Notes: a model not told the origin generated them from the sequence alone. DNA of 64,000 bases from Symsagittifera roscoffensis (GCF_963678635.1 NC_087062.1:66761415-66825414); one strand, 5' to 3'; counted from the stretch's first letter, positions 56,701 to 64,000 are shown. Made by a program: numbers and translations.

Positions 56701-57302
56701 CACTTCGCAATAAAGAGAAACGACATTCTTCAATAATGAGCGCCAAAGAGGATCCCTACATGCGAGGCATTGCCAAGAATCAGTTGGGAGAAGTATTTGC
56801 TTGTTCAGTAGAAGACTGTGCGTTTAAATCGACCAGTGCTAAGTTGATGACTCATCTACTCAACGTGCATGATGAGCAGTGGGCGTGTCAAATTTGTTTC
56901 GAGTGTTTTGGATCAAATGGGCAACTGGAAAAACATTTGCAGGTGAGCTGAAATCCGCCCCCTCTAGAAAGTCCTAGATCCGTCCCTGGATTAATCCATT
57001 TTTAGTAGTCTGATCTGTACTTGAATAGTAAGGAATTCGGATTAAGTGTTTTTCATATATTTGAATTTAAAATGTTATATTCATATTCAAATACAAACGT
57101 CTTTATGTTTGATATTTACTTGAAGGAATCCATAAATGCTGAAAATTGTTTATGTTGAGCATTGGATTATCAGCCGAATTGAGTAAAGAAAGTTTGTTTG
57201 CTTGTTAGCTGTTTGCTTTTATAGGTAGTACATAATGAAGCTACCAAGAGATTGAAAATGAAGACTAGTCTGAAGAAACGCGGAGGGTCTCACAGGAAAT
57301 AG
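44486..57302 (+). CDS. Multi-exon protein with eight C2H2/C2HC zinc fingers, family not recognised
   Basis: Eight exons with GT-AG borders join in phase. From the ATG at 44493 they total 3117 bases, that is 1038 residues plus stop. Fingers in order: CRKC-X12-H-X3-C (exon 2); CKHC-X11-H-X4-H (exon 3 end); CPVC-X12-H-X3-C (exons 3/4); CKEC-X16-H-X4-H (exon 4); CRFC-X12-H with C two residues on (exons 4/5); CPFC-X14-H-X3-H and CSVEDC-X11-H-X4-H (exon 7); CQIC-X12-H-X4-H (exons 7/8). The linkers are long, Ser/Lys-rich and probably disordered, and the tail is basic (KRLKMKTSLKKRGGSHRK). Three fingers are split by introns, so the exon model is confirmed by restored Cys/His spacing. Nuclear nucleic-acid binding is inferred from the fingers; I do not recognise the family. 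A further upstream coding exon cannot be excluded. Confidence 0.85.
45000..45470 (+). repeat. Copy of the ~620-bp dispersed family
   Basis: 'gttaatgaacgtagtggagactcctatatagg', 'cacgcaaatctgatttttggcgg', 'taggcaaactccactatcgaatagcaaaagtgtaaaggtcac', 'gttcattgactctttttc'. It lies in the first intron of the eight-finger gene. Confidence 0.65.
45467..45870 (+). repeat. Second adjacent copy of the ~620-bp family
   Basis: Starts 'taagagtaatgaaagtagtgaagactcttatataggtcttgctg' immediately after the previous copy; 'ctctccaaatacgaacgtggaaatggcgcc' and 'gcgccaatcataaactg' match 57775-57950 and 20090-20260. Confidence 0.65.
45990..46255 (-). pseudogene. LINE reverse transcriptase C-terminal fragment
   Basis: Minus strand reads FVPIILYAAE-stop-WTLINDDITMFESF, resembling the LYGSETWTL block after the RT palm of many LINE proteins. 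Short and interrupted; the rest of the element is not recognised. Confidence 0.45.
46287..47250 (+). repeat. 5' hairpin unit followed by three degenerate ~150-bp repeats
   Basis: Hairpin AACCTTGCGATAAGCAAGG at 46291-46309, then 'tattgcaatcggtttctaaac'. Between about 46545 and 46990 the block 'tttcggcctatattatatcggctcagtggcctca', followed by a gtgtgtgttttgag...gaggggg stretch, occurs three times with decay. Confidence 0.6.
47853..48015 (+). CDS. Eight-finger gene, exon 2
   Basis: Acceptor TTGGTTTAG, donor GTATAC. Encodes finger 1 (CRKCESRLSSYGGLRTHLKTC) split over the exon start only by the preceding Arg, followed by a polar linker. Confidence 0.85.
48127..49092 (+). CDS. Eight-finger gene, exon 3
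   Basis: Acceptor TTTTTCAG, donor GTTCGT. 322 residues: a long Ser/Lys/Asn-rich linker, then finger 2 (CKHCEQRHAKRYMIVHMRNEH) and the first half of finger 3 (CPVCYSAFASVEAFK). Confidence 0.88.
49295..49506 (+). CDS. Eight-finger gene, exon 4
   Basis: Acceptor TTTTCACAG, donor GTAGGC. VHKTRC supplies the His and Cys of finger 3; then finger 4 (CKECNEEFFNSNSGRMGLIR then HIKEQH) and the start of finger 5 (KFVC). Confidence 0.88.
49791..49943 (+). CDS. Eight-finger gene, exon 5
   Basis: Acceptor TTGTCTTAG, donor GTAAGT. The phase-2 join with exon 4 gives VCRFCFFFTDNGHIGQLHNC, restoring a C-X2-C-X12-H finger, and then a Gln/Pro-rich linker. Confidence 0.8.
49944..50150. other. Start of the 5.2-kb intron of the eight-finger gene
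   Basis: Single-copy-looking sequence; nothing recognised. Confidence 0.4.
50120..50365. repeat. Purine-rich minisatellite (GGGCAG/GCAAGG units)
   Basis: Irregular short repeats such as gggcagggcagcgtaaggca on the + strand over about 240 bp, strongly G/A-biased and unlike the surrounding AT-rich intron. Confidence 0.8.
50490..51085. repeat. Degenerate ~160-175-bp tandem repeat
   Basis: The block 'taacggggtgtagttnagggttgc ... ttccagaagctngtagtt ... gatgattttac' recurs at about 50505, 50680, 50830 and 50990. Confidence 0.7.
51430..52455. repeat. Degenerate repeat rich in 'ttgctcaat' and 'gcgaatcgtttca'
   Basis: About six loosely similar stretches with 'cgaatcgtttcaattcatgaaaaaa', 'ttgaaacatcaaagttt' and 'ttgctcattg'. 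The units are too diverged to size exactly. Confidence 0.45.
52460..53045. other. Intron segment with a 5' hairpin unit
   Basis: CCCTTGCGATAAGCAGGGG at about 52463 with 'taccgggtactagctcg' after it; the expected 3' stem-loop is decayed ('tctcgcttgtgtctgcgaattag' at about 52838). Confidence 0.5.
53048..53671. repeat. Large imperfect tandem duplication, copy 1 (~624 bp)
   Basis: From 'tttaattttgtaatcgagttttctgctcc' to 'ccacgcaaaatcaggtaccacaaataatcagcttcg...'. Offset to copy 2 is 624 bp; differences are few (for example the length of a G run). The unit contains the transposon 53229-53574. Confidence 0.85.
53229..53574. mobile_element. CAGGGGCGGATTTAG-type transposon copy
   Basis: Left end cagtagcggatttaggggg, right end cctagatttccgcgcctg; internal 'ggcgcctttggcgcc' palindrome. 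Same family as 25472-25711 but longer (346 bp) and internally different. Confidence 0.65.
53672..54402. repeat. Large imperfect tandem duplication, copy 2 (~730 bp)
   Basis: Same order as copy 1, with about 106 extra bases (starting tctagcgagtgtagcaagac, around 54216-54330) before the shared 'ccacgcaaaatcaggtaccac' end. The extra segment was either inserted here or lost from copy 1. Confidence 0.85.
53853..54194. mobile_element. CAGGGGCGGATTTAG-type transposon copy (duplicated)
   Basis: Near-identical to 53229-53574, duplicated with its flanks rather than by a separate insertion, since the flanking sequences also match. Confidence 0.65.
54725..54990 (+). repeat. Dispersed-family tail and SINE-type 3' end
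   Basis: 'caattgttctaaaaattcaaagagctttatgggcatcta' and 'gttcattgactcttctccaactg' are from the ~620-bp family; 'gtattgtattacaagttgttcgaagctcagattcgcctgtgtt' at 54930-54973 is the 3' stem-loop end. Confidence 0.55.
55128..55257 (+). CDS. Eight-finger gene, exon 6
   Basis: Acceptor TTTTCCCAG; donor GTCTTC is weak. Encodes EIGQLLENHVDAVSSSGHSH, DHSVGAREEGVEDVSRTPLQ and EIG, an acidic polar linker without a finger. Phase on both sides fits exons 5 and 7. Confidence 0.7.
55258..55766. other. Intron between exons 6 and 7 of the eight-finger gene
   Basis: No repeat or RNA gene recognised. Confidence 0.45.
55767..56942 (+). CDS. Eight-finger gene, exon 7
   Basis: Acceptor TGTTTTAG, donor GTGAGC. 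392 residues beginning IKNNPKMSTRGTNQ. Finger 6 (CPFCLKQMSTSRWYNMRS then HLITH) lies near the start, a long Ser-rich linker follows, then finger 7 (CSVEDCAFKSTSAKLMT) and most of finger 8 (CQICFECFGSNGQLEKHLQ). Confidence 0.88.
56948..56992. repeat. Remnant ends of the CAGGGGCGGATTTAG-type transposon
   Basis: 'gaaatccgccccct' and 'cctagatccgtccctgga' lie in direct order within 45 bp, right after the exon 7 donor. Both look like right ends of the family. Confidence 0.5.
57225..57302 (+). CDS. Eight-finger gene, terminal exon 8
   Basis: Acceptor TTTTATAG; 25 codons and TAG. VVHNEATKRLKMKTSLKKRG supplies the last His of finger 8 (H-X4-H) and a basic tail. Confidence 0.85.
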   Translation, partial: VVHNEATKRLKMKTSLKKRGGSHRK

Positions 57303-57627
57303 GTGGTTTGATAACACCTACGGCGGAACGCTGCGGTTCGAAATAGAACCTTCATCATCTAAGTGCTCTGTTGCATTCCATTTTATATCAAAGCTTAGGT
57401 ATTTTATTTTGGCAGTTTATTTTTATTTATTTGACATTGACGACTCTTTGTTGGGACCATTCTTTAGTGACTTCATGTGAAATCAGTTTTAATTTTTTGT
57501 TTGCTCGTAAAGTATAAGTGCAGCTCGAAACAGCGAGCTGCTGGAATGAGTTGTGTTTGATACCAAGAAGGTCTCTGTCCCATCAATTCGCCACCCTTAA
57601 ATCACATTCGATAGAATACTCCATTTT
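57303..57627. other. 3' region of the eight-finger gene
   Basis: No canonical AATAAA recognised near the stop. A palindromic 'gcagctcgaaacagcgagctgctgg' lies at 57521-57544 (arms GCAGCTCG and CGAGCTGC). Confidence 0.4.
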
Positions 57628-58268
57628 AAGAGTAATGAACGTAGTGAGTACTCCTATATAGGTCTTGCTGATTTTTTTTGTTCAGGAAAAAGTCTTAAAA
57701 TATTGATACACTTAGGTATATATGCACTTTTGAGTTCAATTGAAATTCATCTGTTGAAATTGACGTAAAATGCACTCTCCAAATACGAACGTGCAAATGG
57801 CGCAAAAATTCGTGAACAATTTCTAGCTTCGAAAGTGGAATTTAATTTTTAGATTTCCAGCGGAATAAAAACTTAACCCTTTGATCCAGTTTCCAGTTTT
57901 CTCAAGTTGGCTTAATGTTATCAAAAAAGCGCAAATCAAAAATTGTTCTAGAAATTCAAAGAGCTTAAAGGGAACCTATTTAAATGGAAATTATTTTCGA
58001 AAATGGAAATTAATTGTCAGATTTCCCTGTGGAATAAAAGTTTCTCCTATTGATCCAGTTTTGGGTTAAGTTTCTCCTATTGGGTTAATTTTGACATAAA
58101 GTGTCCATCATAAATCGTTTTACAAATGTAAAGAGCTTTAAGGCCATCTGTTTTTTTGCTTCGAAATTCAGAAGATTTCTTTTCGAAAGTTGAAGATTTT
58201 TGAAAAAACAAGTATTTTTTTTTTCAGTTTCCTTGCGTTCATTACTCTTTTCCAACTGTCAGTTGGCT
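57628..58268 (+). mobile_element. Most complete copy of the ~620-bp family, with 14-bp inverted ends
   Basis: AAGAGTAATGAACG at 57628-57641 is the exact inverse of CGTTCATTACTCTT at 58236-58249. Just outside the right end is a 7-bp-arm hairpin CCAACTGTCAGTTGG (58252-58266) that follows most copies of the family. The interior has no coding capacity and repeats part of itself ('tctcctattgatccag', 'gggttaa'). It looks like a MITE, but no target duplication is proven. Confidence 0.65.
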
Positions 58269-58369
58269 TTATTCGAATATTTTAAATCGTCAACTTAGAA
58301 TTGGCGCAAAATTTTTAATCGGATGATTTGCAAACGGACAGTTTTGCGATAAAGAAAAAAAACGCGCAT

Positions 58370-58820
58370 AGCCCGTTACTGTGCAAGTAGCACAGAATGT
58401 TCCGACCATAATCTCAAAAAAAGGCTTTTTTTCAAAATAGTGTCGTTTTTTTTCATGGTTTGATAAAAAGAGATCAGAACGAACAATTATAACTTAGGTA
58501 TATTTTTCTTTCATAGTAAAATAGGCCAATTAGGAAACAGTTTTAAGAGAAAAACGACTAGAAAAACAAATTTTTGCCGAAAGTTTTTGAATTTTGAAGC
58601 TTTTGGTATCCAAATTGGCGCTAAAAACTCCAAAAACTAACTCTTTTCGCGTAAAAATAAGTTTTCACGGCTGAAATTAAGCTTAAATAATCTTTTAATA
58701 GACTGCTTAAACTCACCTCATTAGCTTTTATTAGACTAAAAATCAAAAATTTCACACTGGTTTTTCTCGACACTATGAAATATCACTCAACCCATTTTGA
58801 TGATTGTTTGTGGTAGCAGG
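58370..58820. repeat. Dispersed repeat shared with 22255-22760
   Basis: 'ttactgtgcaagtagcacagaatgttccgaccataatc' and 'gaaatatcactcaacccattttgatgattgtttgtggtagc' match the other copy in order and orientation. Confidence 0.6.
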
Positions 58821-59456
58821 AAAACAGAAAAAGAACTAAAACATCGATCTGATTAAAGGGGGCTAAGCATGACTATTTTCTGTTTAAAAACGGTTCCAAA
58901 TGAGGTCATTTTCATGTTTCATTTTATAGCGCTATAGCTAAACCGAACAAAAGTGTTGGATTTTGATGTGATTAACATTTTATTTATTGATGAGTTGCCT
59001 TCTATTTTATTCATCTCCTGATTTTATTCAATCAAGTTTCTTTCAATTCACGTTTTATTTCACCGGCTTTTAAATCAGCTACAAAAACTGAATGCGTAGG
59101 GATGCATCAATTTAACTGAAAGCGCCATCAAGGGAACAAAATGCGCGTAAAAATTGTTACGAAAGAGTTACTGCCTTATTTACACAAGCAAACGCTTGTG
59201 TTATTCTACGAGGCCAAATTGTTATCAAATAAACTTATGCTAGACTACAAGGTGGTAAATTGAACCGACCACCTATTGTAATTTATCACCCACTTAGCGT
59301 ATATGTCGGAAGGGGCAGGGTAACAAATCTTTCTAAGCTTCACTTGGTAAGGTTCTCTTTGATTTTACTTGTGTTTGTGAAGTTCAACATTGGCCTTTGT
59401 GCCTAGATGTGCCACTGAACATTTTTTTCTGAGATTTATATAATTTGAATTTTCAG
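58821..59456. other. Upstream region of MCCC2
   Basis: Contains the perfect 8-bp hairpin with arms ACACAAGC and GCTTGTGT at 59182-59201. The region ends in the acceptor-like 'aattttcag' (59448-59456), which suggests that a 5' untranslated exon exists further upstream. Confidence 0.45.
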
Positions 59457-60116
59457 GTCAAAATGACGAAATTAGTGTCTTGCATTTTCTGCAGAGCCGC
59501 GCGCATCAAAAAGAGCCATCTTGTCACGATTTCATGTAATAAGCAGTCAATAACAAAGCTAGTTTTATCAAGACAAATTTCCACATCTAATTATCTCAAC
59601 AACAACTTCAATGTACTTAAAAGCAGTATTGACAAAAATTCATCAAATTACAGCGACAATTACTCCAAAATGAAAGCACTTGTTGACGATTTACATGAGA
59701 AATCAGCCAAGATATCAAAAGGAGGATCTGAAAAAGAGGTCGAGCGTCACTTGCAGCGAAACAAATTGCTGCCTAGAGAGCGAATTCAAAATTTACTGGA
59801 CGAAGATTCGTCGCTTTTGGAACTGTCGCAGATGGCAGCTTATGACATGTACGAAGATGACATACCATCAGCAGCTATTGTATGTGGCATAGGTAGAATA
59901 AATGGCATCACTTGCATGATAATATGCAATGATTCCACTGTGAAAGGAGGAACATATAGACCGATGACAGTGAAGAAACACCTGAGAGCACAGGAGATAG
60001 CTAAGGAGAATGGATTGCCATGTGTCTACCTCGTGGACAGTGGGGGAGCCTTTCTGCCCCTGCAAGCAGACGTCTTCCCAGACAGAGACCATTTCGGAAG
60101 AATTTTCTACAATCAG
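59457..60116 (+). CDS. MCCC2: MCCC2 exon with start codon
   Basis: Acceptor TTTTCAG ends at 59456 and the ATG is 6 bases in (59463). Donor GTAATC at 60117. Encodes the presequence and the N-terminal carboxyltransferase half to HFGRIFYNQ, phase 0. Confidence 0.93.
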
Positions 60117-63100
60117 GTAATCCTTTTTTATTAATCTGCTGCACAATGAGGGTAGTTATGTTAGTGTGCACTTATCTAAACGTTGTAAGACTTTGATGGT
60201 TTTGTGATTTTTCACGAAAAAGTTGATTGCCAGGTTTGAAAGATTAGCTGCTCTCTTTTGGCAGCAAAGCAGGCCTTTCTATAGTCGGTTATGATATCTT
60301 GAATATATGTTGTTTTAAGGCTAGGATGAGTGCCCGGGGTATCCCTCAAGTGTCCGTGGTGATGGGACTGTGCACTGCCGGAGGTGCTTATGTGCCAGCC
60401 ATGTCTGACGAGAACGTCATAGTTCGCAATCAAGGTACAGTGTTCCTCGGAGGACCCCCGTTGGTTCAAGCGGCCACTGGGGAGATTGTGTCTGCTGAGC
60501 TACTTGGAGGTATGTTCTCCTTTTTGAAAAAAGTTGTCAGTGTGTCTTACTTTTTTGGTATATACACGGAGGCAAAAAAAAGTATATTATTGGTATATGC
60601 ACTTAAGTTGACATTTAAGAATAGCTCAATTGAGCAAGAGAATGCAAATAATTTTTGATAGAATCATTATTAAATCTATTTACAATGTTTGTTACTCGTT
60701 CGTTCAATTCTCGGTACTTCTCACATTTGGGTTGCTATTTCCTCCCTCGGCCTTAAGAATATTGAACTTATGGTTGGCTGCATTGAGTTTGACTCGGTCC
60801 AGGAACGTATAAATAGAAGGATGACTTCCCTAAAATAGGGCAGTGACACCAAGATGCCATCCCTTTACGGCATTTTACCAGGCCAGATACAGCTTCTTTT
60901 GAGTTTTCCACAAAGTTAATGGAAATAATAGCTCTCGGTCTCTCCTTTGATTTAGTTTTTTTTGGAAATCAGAGGCAACCTCATCTAGCTTTTTACTAAT
61001 GGTCTCATCTAGCTCAAAGCGATCAGAAACTTTCTCAACTTCTTCGATTACTCGATCAAACTAAACGGTAACCATGTCAACTGAGTCGTAGTGTCAAATT
61101 GAGCTCATGGTTACGTTCGTACGATCGTTTCAAACCGACTTCGTTGATTTCGCGTTTATAGGTTTGAGTTAGATTAAAGTAGTATCCTTTTATGTGCCCG
61201 GGTTGCGAGAAGAGAAAGCGTTGAGCAGCATTACGGTCAAAGTCGAGGAGAATACAGCTGGGCTTGGCATTTCACGTAAGCCGTGACAAACCGTTGGGCA
61301 ACTTTCTGCTCTAGTTTCTTTGGAAGCAAAGCATAAATACACGGGGCGTAAAAACCTGCAAGTTGTTAGTAGATTGTATAGAATTGATAACATTGCACTG
61401 AACGTAATTTAAAGGTGTCATCACAAAGCCATAAATCTCGGTTCAACTCAAGAGCATTCTTGTTGTCGCATTTGCCGAAATTAAATACTCATTCGGAAAT
61501 ACTCATCCTCGATACCGCTGTCGAAAAGGCAGAAGCTCGCAAATTGTCTCAGTATTTCAAAATGCCTATCGGCAAGGGTCTTTCAACTGTTTTTTGTCGA
61601 TTTAGAGCCCTGTTTGTTGCAGGTCAAGATGGTAAAGCTTTTTGCAGTGCTTTTTCGTCCGCCACCGATTGCAGGCATTTTGCAATTGAACTGCTCTTAG
61701 CCAGGCTGGATTTTTGTCTCTTATTTCAGCTTCTGAACAAAAATTCGTGCGTCCGATTGCCCAGGGAAGACTTCATGGCTGTGATCATTGTTAGGAAATT
61801 AGGTCATCGTCAATTGTGATAGCTGTAACCTTGCATTTGTGCGAGTGTTATCTTGAACATTTTCATTGTTCATTTCCTTTTTTCGCCTCCTGCTTTGTGA
61901 TACATTCATGTCCATCAATTATAAGAGTGCGACAAGAAATTTCATTCATTTTTTGTTGCAATTTTGAATACAGAATGAAACAGTGTTTGCATTCATTCTA
62001 CCATTAATTGTGAAAATTGTGATCTAAACTTAGTTAATTGTGATTAAATACAATCTTAAGGCAAACCGCTAAATTGCTAAAAGTTAGTAATTCGGTATTT
62101 AATAACCACTTCAAAAGTAAAAAAAAACTGATCGCGACACAATTGAGCTTAAGATAAATTAGCATAGGTTAAGTTAGAAAATAGGGTAAAATGGCATTGG
62201 CCAAGTCGGAGTATAGGCTAAATTGTATAGTGCAGTTTGGTAGAGGATAAGATGTAATAGGGAAATACGTTCTGCTATCGAAGTTTTCCGTGCTTTTATT
62301 AAAAATCATAAAACGTCTCTTTTAACGAAAATCATATCACCCAGACAGTAGAATTCTTGGACAATACTCAGGGTTTTAAGCTGATTGATGGTAGAGTATC
62401 ATTCTGATTCGAGTGATAATTGGGAGGATTATTGCATCTTGAATAATCAATTAGTATTTTGTTTAGGGATTTTTCTCAAAACACTGAATTTTTATGCTCC
62501 CATTACTTACAAGAATGGCGTCGCATTGATTGGTGCCGACTCTCTTTAACCAAGCGCAATGGTATTTTCCGTTTTTTTGAAGAATTCACTTTTGGCCAGA
62601 AATCAAATGCTTGGTCTTGTCCACGTTGGTTTTTAAATCGCGTTTTTGCAAAGTTTCAACCGCGTTTTGCTAACTTCATTATAGATTGGGATACCGGTTC
62701 AAGGGATATCAAAAGGTCATCTGCTCATAGCATATCCCATGGTACTTTGGAACGACAGTTTCTCGTAGCCTCTTCCACTACTGTTATAAACAACAATGGG
62801 CTAAGTGCCGATCTTTGATGCACACCTACTTTATTTTCGAACTAATCACTGCATCCTTGGGGAACGCTGGTTTTCATCTCACTGTACAGTCAGGTACAGA
62901 CAGTTTTCTTATCCGGAAAAAGTCTCTAGTTTTGTTCCGGCTCAATTTTGATTTTTCGCGGTTTGACTTTTGATTTCTTTTTTAAGTTCAGCTTATATTT
63001 TGCTAAAAGGAACACTAACAGCAAAAGCTTAAAGGTTACGAAAAATGTGATTGACTTCTAGTTTCGAAAATTGAATTGCGGAATAAATTTATTGCTCGTT

Positions 63101-63871
63101 GATCCAGGTATCTCAAATTGGGTTAAATTTATCAATACTCTTCAAAATCTTTTATTAGCTTTAGGGGCATATATTTTTTCCTTGAAATTTTTTCTGACTC
63201 CGTGCGTTCATTTTTCTTTTTCAACTGTCAGTGGCTATGTTTTTATCTTGTATACTCTTGGGCAAACAACACCGATTTATGTCAATAGCTTGCACTTCAA
63301 CATGTTTTAGGCGCAGACGTACACTGTAAAGTGTCAGGAGTGACAGATCATTATGCCGAGAATGACCTGCACGCACTCAAAATAGCGAGGAGCATCGTTG
63401 CTAATCTGAACCGCAGCAGTACCTCGCATTTCTGGAATTCTCATTCTGTGGAAGAACCGATTTACAGCCCGGATGAAATCTACGGCATTGTAGGCGATAA
63501 TCTGAAAAAGTCGTTCGATGTTCGCGAAGTGATTGCACGCATAGTCGACGGAAGTCGTTTTCATGAGTTCAAAAAACTATACGGGGAAACTGTAATTACT
63601 GGTTTTGCAGAACTATTTGGCAACAAAGTAGGTATAATAGGAAACAACGGAGTTCTCTTCTCAGAATCGGCTCTGAAGGCTACACACTTCATTCAGATTT
63701 GTTGTCAAAGGGGCATACCGCTGTTGTTCCTGCAGAATATCACTGGATTCATGGTGGGCAAGGAGTATGAGGCAGGGGGTATTGCAAAACATGGGGCCAA
63801 GATGGTTACTGCTGTGTCTTGTGCAAATGTTCCCAAATTGACACTCATAATCGGAGGTTCATTTGGAGCAG
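59457..63871 (+). CDS. MCCC2: Methylcrotonoyl-CoA carboxylase beta subunit, 5' part of gene
   Basis: Carboxyltransferase subunit of the mitochondrial biotin enzyme that carboxylates 3-methylcrotonyl-CoA in leucine breakdown. Three coding exons (59457-60116, 60320-60509, 63311-63871) give 468 residues from the ATG at 59463; the rest lies beyond the window. Blocks with direct counterparts in human MCCC2: [150 protein letters not shown] and [20 protein letters not shown]. These include the acyl-CoA and carboxybiotin Gly-rich loops. The first ~60 residues are basic and Ser/Asn-rich ([20 protein letters not shown]), suitable as a mitochondrial presequence. One odd position: LPLQ where human has LPRQ. 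Confidence 0.96.
60320..60509 (+). CDS. MCCC2: MCCC2 exon: [10 protein letters not shown] loop
   Basis: Acceptor TGTTTTAAG, donor GTATGT. Encodes [20 protein letters not shown], then [18 protein letters not shown] and [20 protein letters not shown]; ends one base into a Gly codon. Confidence 0.93.
60700..61825 (-). pseudogene. Decayed Mutator-like (MULE) DDE transposase
   Basis: Lies antisense in the MCCC2 intron. Minus-strand translations, with frame changes, give in the correct order: [14 protein letters not shown], (D)[17 protein letters not shown] (first catalytic Asp region, cf. DGTFKVAP..F.QLYT), [40 protein letters not shown] (second Asp, cf. DFExA), [20 protein letters not shown] (cf. 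GC.FH..Q), [35 protein letters not shown] and [10 protein letters not shown][17 protein letters not shown] (cf. NN.EGWH and HPSIW.F). This succession is specific to MULE transposases. Several stops and shifts make it inactive. Terminal inverted repeats were not located. Confidence 0.82.
61826..62435. other. Intron sequence between the two transposon remnants
   Basis: AT-rich, with 'gtgattaaata', 'ttaagttagaaaata' tracts; nothing recognised. Confidence 0.4.
62440..62827 (-). pseudogene. Decayed LINE reverse transcriptase fragment
   Basis: Minus strand reads [20 protein letters not shown], then VPWDML-stop-ADDLLIS, where the Tyr codon of the Y-A-D-D active site has become TGA, and after a frameshift [16 protein letters not shown] and [14 protein letters not shown]. 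This order ([31 protein letters not shown]) is that of non-LTR retrotransposon RT palm and following region. Only about 390 bp remain. Confidence 0.75.
62885..63240 (+). repeat. Copy of the ~620-bp dispersed family
   Basis: 'ttgatttttcgcggtttgacttttgatttcttttttaagttcag', 'aacagcaaaagcttaaaggttacgaaaaatgtgattgacttctagtttcgaaa', 'gttcatttttctttttcaactgtcagtggctatgttt'. It ends 70 bp before the last MCCC2 exon. Confidence 0.6.
63311..63871 (+). CDS. MCCC2: MCCC2 exon: C-terminal carboxyltransferase part (last in window)
   Basis: Acceptor ATGTTTTAG; donor GTTAGT at 63872. Begins (G)[18 protein letters not shown] and ends [12 protein letters not shown] plus one base, the block followed in human by NYGMCGRAYSP in the next exon. 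Confidence 0.93.
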
Positions 63872-64000
63872 GTTAGTTTTCCTTTTTTGTAAAATAACAC
63901 CTACTAGTATAAGTCAGTATACAGTTGGAAAGTTTGTCTTCAAAGTCTGTCGCGTGAACCGAAGATCTCGCAGACGCAGAAATGTGCAATTCGCCAGTTC

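Noticed and set aside
26393-57302. The 839-residue zinc-finger frame as an upstream exon of the eight-finger gene
   Set aside because: It has its own start, stop and poly(A) signals, and MIPEP and the LTR element lie between the two.
61415-61819. A + strand protein of 134 residues
   Set aside because: The minus strand of this stretch carries ordered MULE transposase blocks. The plus-strand frame is their shadow and has no similarity that I recognise.
1-64000. Hammerhead ribozyme (retrozyme) cores within the tRNA-like repeats
   Set aside because: I looked for CTGATGA followed by GAAA in the repeat copies and did not find a convincing core; 'gctgatgcgatgaa' at 14892 lacks the required bases.

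Overview
The window is animal (metazoan) nuclear DNA. The protein-coding exons are interrupted by GT-AG introns full of T-rich and A-rich repeats, and the recognisable proteins are a RYK/Derailed-type Wnt receptor pseudokinase, FIS1, the mitochondrial intermediate peptidase MIPEP, two C2H2 zinc-finger proteins and the beta subunit of methylcrotonoyl-CoA carboxylase (MCCC2). RYK restricts it to Metazoa. The very AT-rich introns, the repeat types and the intronless FIS1 and MIPEP suggest an invertebrate, but I cannot name a phylum.

Layout, all cellular genes on the + strand: (1) 1-19739, the 3' half of a RYK gene (juxtamembrane region, whole pseudokinase domain, natural C-terminus) in six well-supported exons plus a possible exon end at 1-22. 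One intron holds an apparently perfect 2172-bp tandem duplication. (2) 19740-24631, repeat-filled intergenic DNA. (3) 24632-25105, single-exon FIS1. (4) 26393-28912, a single-exon 839-residue zinc-finger protein. (5) 28913-34089, repeats. (6) 34090-36123, single-exon MIPEP. (7) 36669-43659, a complete but mutated Ty3/gypsy-type LTR retrotransposon on the - strand, with 254-bp LTRs and a perfect 5-bp target duplication CTCGT. (8) 44486-57302, an eight-exon gene whose exons join in frame into a protein with eight C2H2/C2HC fingers, three of them split by introns. (9) 59457-63871, the first three coding exons of MCCC2, which runs off the window. Its 2.8-kb intron contains a decayed Mutator-like (MULE) transposase and a decayed LINE reverse transcriptase, both on the - strand.

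The non-coding DNA is built from a few repeat families. The most interesting is a set of short units that combine a 5' hairpin, a tRNA-like (A box/B box) module and a 3' stem-loop with arms GCGAAG/CTTCGC. The 5' hairpin keeps its pairing while its bases change between copies, so structure seems to be conserved. Others are a roughly 620-bp family with 14-bp inverted ends (AAGAGTAATGAACG), a CAGGGGCGGATTTAG-ended DNA-transposon family, and several arrays of degenerate 150-350-bp tandem repeats.

Three of the five identifiable cellular genes act in mitochondria (FIS1 in fission, MIPEP in presequence processing, MCCC2 in leucine breakdown). Nothing in the sequence shows that they are co-regulated; each has its own spacing, and FIS1 and MIPEP have their own poly(A) signals.
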